Positions 32,812 through 35,436 of a DNA stretch of 35,436 nucleotides are shown here, piece by piece. A program made the position numbers and the translations under genes. The notes under the pieces were generated by a model, which saw only the letters and a program-made list of their open reading frames with translations, did no database searches and was not told where the DNA came from. The stretch's first letter is position 1. The number at the start of each line of letters is the position of its first letter. Origin of the DNA: a virus; IMG/VR virus record IMGVR_UViG_3300047453_000235, positions 1-35,436 of that record. One strand, written 5' to 3'.

Positions 32812-33444
32812 GTGTTTAATTTAACTGAGACATTGACATTCGACCAAGCAGGTATGGTTGTCGAGACTACTGAAAACAAGAATGGAGGCAAAGATCTTTA
32901 TCTTAAAGGTATTTGTATCCAGGGCGGTGTAAAAAACGCAAACCAGCGAGTTTACCCTGTTACTGAGATAGGTAGAGCTGTCAAAACTCTCAACGATCAA
33001 ATCACAGGAGGATATAGTGTTCTTGGAGAAGTTGATCACCCAGAAGGACTTAACATTAACTTAGACCGTGTAAGCCATATGATCACAGATATGTGGATGG
33101 ATGGACCAAACGGTTATGGCAAGTTAAAAGTATTACCGACGCCAATGGGACAACTAGTTCAAACAATGCTGGAAAGCGGAGTTAAACTAGGTGTTTCATC
33201 GCGTGGGTCAGGCAACGTAAGTGAAGACGGTGCCGGCGAAGTAAGTGACTACGAGATTATTACAGTTGATGTTGTAGCACAGCCAAGTGCTCCGGGTGCA
33301 TACCCAACCCCAATATATGAGCATTTAATAAACGCCCGTGGGGGGTACAAGGCATTAGAATTAGCAAGAGAAGTCCAAGGCGACGCGAAGGCACAAAAAT
33401 ATTTAAAAGAATCTTTGGTGAATATCATCAAGGGTCTAAGGTAA
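32812..33444 (+). CDS. 21: Prohead core protease gp21
   Basis: This 210-residue serine protease matches T4 gp21, which digests the scaffold core and trims gp23 and internal proteins. The catalytic histidine is in GEVDHPEGL (H76) and the serine in GVSSRGSG (S129 or S130), followed by DYEIITVDVVAQPSAPGAYP, the usual family block. T4 gp21 has 212 residues. The start is GTG at 32812, with AAGGA 8 bases upstream; no ATG upstream is in frame. The gene follows the acidic core gene by 18 bases and precedes gp22 by 12. Confidence 0.95.
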   Translation: MFNLTETLTFDQAGMVVETTENKNGGKDLYLKGICIQGGVKNANQRVYPVTEIGRAVKTLNDQITGGYSVLGEVDHPEGLNINLDRVSHMITDMWMDGPNGYGKLKVLPTPMGQLVQTMLESGVKLGVSSRGSGNVSEDGAGEVSDYEIITVDVVAQPSAPGAYPTPIYEHLINARGGYKALELAREVQGDAKAQKYLKESLVNIIKGLR

Positions 33445-33456
33445 TAGGAGACCATA

Positions 33457-34560
33457 ATGTTGGAAGCACTAAAATCACTTTTTGAAAACAATGTTCTTTC
33501 TGAAGAGATTAAAGCTGACATCCAAGAAGCGTGGGACAAACAAGTTAATGAAAATAAACTTGCTGTCACAGCTGAACTTCGCGAAGAGTTTGCTTCAAAG
33601 TATGAGCATGATAAGGCTCAAATGGTAGAAGCAGTTGATGCATTAGTCAACGATAAACTAAGTGAAGAAATTTCCGAATTTGCTGAAGATAGAAAAGCAT
33701 TAGCAGAAGCAAGAGCAAAATACGCTGTTGCAATGCGTGAAAACGCAGGTATGCTAAAAGGCTTTGTATTTGATCAGCTTAAGAAGGAAGTTGGAGAACT
33801 ACATGAAGATCAGAAAGTTGTATCAGAGAAATTTGGTGCTCTTGAAGAATTTGTAGTAGAAGCTTTGTCAAAAGAAATTGCAGAGTTCCATCAAGATAAG
33901 AAAGACTTAGCAGAAACGAAAGTACGTTTAGTACGTGAAGCTAAAGATCACTTAGCAAAAGTTAAAGCTAACTTTGTTAAGAGAAGTGCAGAACTAGTAA
34001 CTGAAACAGTAAGTAAAGGCCTTAAAAAGGAAATTACTGCACTGAAAGAAGATATTGATTCAGCACGTAAAAACGATTTTGGTCGCAAGATTTTCGAAAC
34101 ATTTGCGGGTGAGTATACTAACTCATACTTAAATGAAAAATCAGAAACATCTAAGCTAATGAAAGTTGTTGAGTTGAAAGACAAAACAGTTGAAGAAGCT
34201 AAAGCAGATGTTGCTGAGAAGTCGAAGATTATTGAATCTAAAGAAGCAGAGATTGCTAAATTAGTTGAAGCGACTAAGAGAAAAGAAGTAATGCACGAAT
34301 TAACTGGTCCTTTGAGCAAGGATCAACGTGAGATTATGAATGACTTACTGGAAAGTGTACAAACGGACAAACTGAAAGGTGCGTTTGACAAGTACATTAC
34401 TGCCGTTATTGACGGGAAGACTCCGGAAAAGAAGAAGGCGAAATTGACAGAGTCAGAGGCAAAAGAAATCACAGGCAATAGAAAAACTAACGTTAGTAGT
34501 GTAAGCGTCGAATCAACAAATAATATTGTTGACATTAGACGACTTGCAGGATTGAAATAA
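33457..34560 (+). CDS. 22: Prohead core scaffold protein gp22
   Basis: This 367-residue protein is almost entirely charged helix and coiled coil (residues 20-300; for example EELREEFASKYEHDKAQ-like Lys/Glu heptads). It has the conserved MLEALKSLFENNVLSEEIKA N-terminus and the C-terminal VESTNNIVDIRRLAGLK tail seen in gp22. It is the main scaffold around which gp23 assembles and is then digested by gp21. T4 gp22 has 269 residues, so this one has a longer coiled-coil. TAGGAGA precedes the ATG at 33457, and gp23 follows after 10 bases. Confidence 0.93.
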   Translation: MLEALKSLFENNVLSEEIKADIQEAWDKQVNENKLAVTAELREEFASKYEHDKAQMVEAVDALVNDKLSEEISEFAEDRKALAEARAKYAVAMRENAGMLKGFVFDQLKKEVGELHEDQKVVSEKFGALEEFVVEALSKEIAEFHQDKKDLAETKVRLVREAKDHLAKVKANFVKRSAELVTETVSKGLKKEITALKEDIDSARKNDFGRKIFETFAGEYTNSYLNEKSETSKLMKVVELKDKTVEEAKADVAEKSKIIESKEAEIAKLVEATKRKEVMHELTGPLSKDQREIMNDLLESVQTDKLKGAFDKYITAVIDGKTPEKKKAKLTESEAKEITGNRKTNVSSVSVESTNNIVDIRRLAGLK

Positions 34561-34570
34561 GGAGAAAATA

Positions 34571-35436
34571 ATGTCAGAACTACTAGAAAGTCGCTGGCAG
34601 GATACCAAAGTTGCACTTTTAGAAGGCCTTCAAGGCAATAAGAAAGCAACAATGGCAAGCACTCTTGAAAACACACGCAAGTGGTTGAATGAGACTGCTA
34701 CAGCTGGTTCTACAAGCGCCGGTAATGTTGCAACTCTAAATAGAGTTATCCTACCAGTAATCAGACGTGTCATGCCAACTGTAATCGCCAACGAATTAGT
34801 CGGTGTACAGCCTATGACAGGTCCAGTGGGTCAAATCCACACATTAAGAGTACGTTACTCAGATTCATCTGATGGTAACGAAGTAGGTGAAGAAGCACTT
34901 TCACCATTTAAGATCGCATCAGCTTACTCAGGTAACGCTACAGATGCAACACCAAAAGGATCTGCAACAGCGGCTCTTGAAGGTGCGGCTGGTAAGAGAT
35001 TATCAATCCAGATCTTAAAGCAAACTGTCGAAGCAAAAACCAGAAAGCTATCAGCTAGATGGACTTTTGAAGCGGCTCAAGATGCTCAAGCACAGCAAGG
35101 TATCGATATTGAAGCAGAAATTATGGCGGCATTAGCCCAAGAAATTACTGCTGAGATTGATCAAGAAGTATTAGCTTCTTTACGTGCTTTAGCAGGATCT
35201 ACAAACCAACAAGCATACGACCAGACTGCTGTAAGTGGTACTGCAACATTCGTAGGTGACGAACATGCGGCATTAGCTGTAATGATCAACCGTGTTGCAA
35301 ACACTATCGCTCAGCGTACTAGACGTGGTGCTGGTAACTACGCAGTGGTATCGCCACATGCATTAACTGTACTTCAGTCAGCAACAACTTCAGCGTTCGC
35401 AAGAACAACTGAAGGTTCTTTCGAAGCTCCAACTAA
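34571..35436 (+). CDS. 23: Major capsid protein gp23 (3' end outside window)
   Basis: The first 288 codons of the T4-type capsid protein are present. After MSELLESRWQDTKVALLEG come NRVILPVIRRVMPTVIANEL, VGVQPMTGPVGQIHTLRVRY and IDIEAEIMAALAQEITAEID, then the RGAGNYAVVSPHAL block used in gp23 surveys. The likely gp21 cleavage is after LNE at residue 41 (WLNE before TATAG), corresponding to E65 in T4. AAGGAGA precedes the ATG at suitable spacing. The gene continues past the right edge. Confidence 0.97.
   Translation, partial: MSELLESRWQDTKVALLEGLQGNKKATMASTLENTRKWLNETATAGSTSAGNVATLNRVILPVIRRVMPTVIANELVGVQPMTGPVGQIHTLRVRYSDSSDGNEVGEEALSPFKIASAYSGNATDATPKGSATAALEGAAGKRLSIQILKQTVEAKTRKLSARWTFEAAQDAQAQQGIDIEAEIMAALAQEITAEIDQEVLASLRALAGSTNQQAYDQTAVSGTATFVGDEHAALAVMINRVANTIAQRTRRGAGNYAVVSPHALTVLQSATTSAFARTTEGSFEAPT

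Overview
The window is a segment of an AT-rich T4-like myovirus genome, most likely from a marine phage of the pelagimyophage/cyanophage type. This rests on the set and order of T4 core genes (baseplate, gp55, gp47, gp46, gp26, portal, gp21, gp22, gp23). It also rests on protein features common in marine T4-like phages: an oversized gp6, a giant wedge-region structural protein, an acidic core protein ahead of gp21, and small MK-leader proteins. No host metabolic gene, tRNA gene or lysin is recognised. The host cannot be fixed from the sequence; a SAR11-like or other low-GC marine bacterium is a guess.

Layout. Positions 1-17297 are a minus-strand late baseplate operon. In transcription order it holds a tail-tube-junction protein, gp53, a large hub protein, gp5, gp25, gp6 and a giant structural protein that runs off the left edge. 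Positions 17324-21718 are a plus-strand block with two near-consensus sigma70 promoters: gp55 (late sigma factor), gp47/gp46 (Mre11/Rad50-like nuclease), a small protein and a GIY-YIG-like protein. Positions 21719-22238 hold about 520 bases with no convincing gene but dense in perfect hairpins, a candidate structured RNA locus. A 60-residue minus-strand gene follows. Positions 22457-25323 are a late plus-strand unit of two unrecognised proteins whose N-termini resemble T4 capsid-targeting sequences, plus a 51-residue membrane peptide. Positions 25327-26414 (minus) hold gp26 and an overlapping -1 frame extension. From 26488 to the right edge is the late plus-strand tape-measure/head module: tape-measure-like protein, gp20 portal, a small conserved protein, a Rossmann-like protein, an acidic core protein, gp21 protease, gp22 scaffold and the start of gp23 capsid.

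How it works together. Host-like promoters would give gp55 and gp47/46 early. gp55 would then direct RNA polymerase to late promoters with a (C/T/G)(A/T)TAAATA-type -10 box, found here upstream of the baseplate operon, gp6, the putative internal-protein unit, gp26, the tape measure and the core-protein/gp21-23 block. gp21 would mature gp23 and possibly the two putative internal proteins.

The most unusual points are these: (1) a canonical -1 slippery run (T TTT TTC) one codon before the gp26 stop, leading into a 76-codon ORF that lacks a plausible start of its own, beside the tape-measure gene; this looks like a tail-assembly-chaperone frameshift in a T4-like phage; (2) the structured non-coding locus; (3) candidate capsid-targeted internal proteins; (4) tightly interlocked early/late and late/late divergent promoters; (5) FG-GAP repeats in the giant tail protein.
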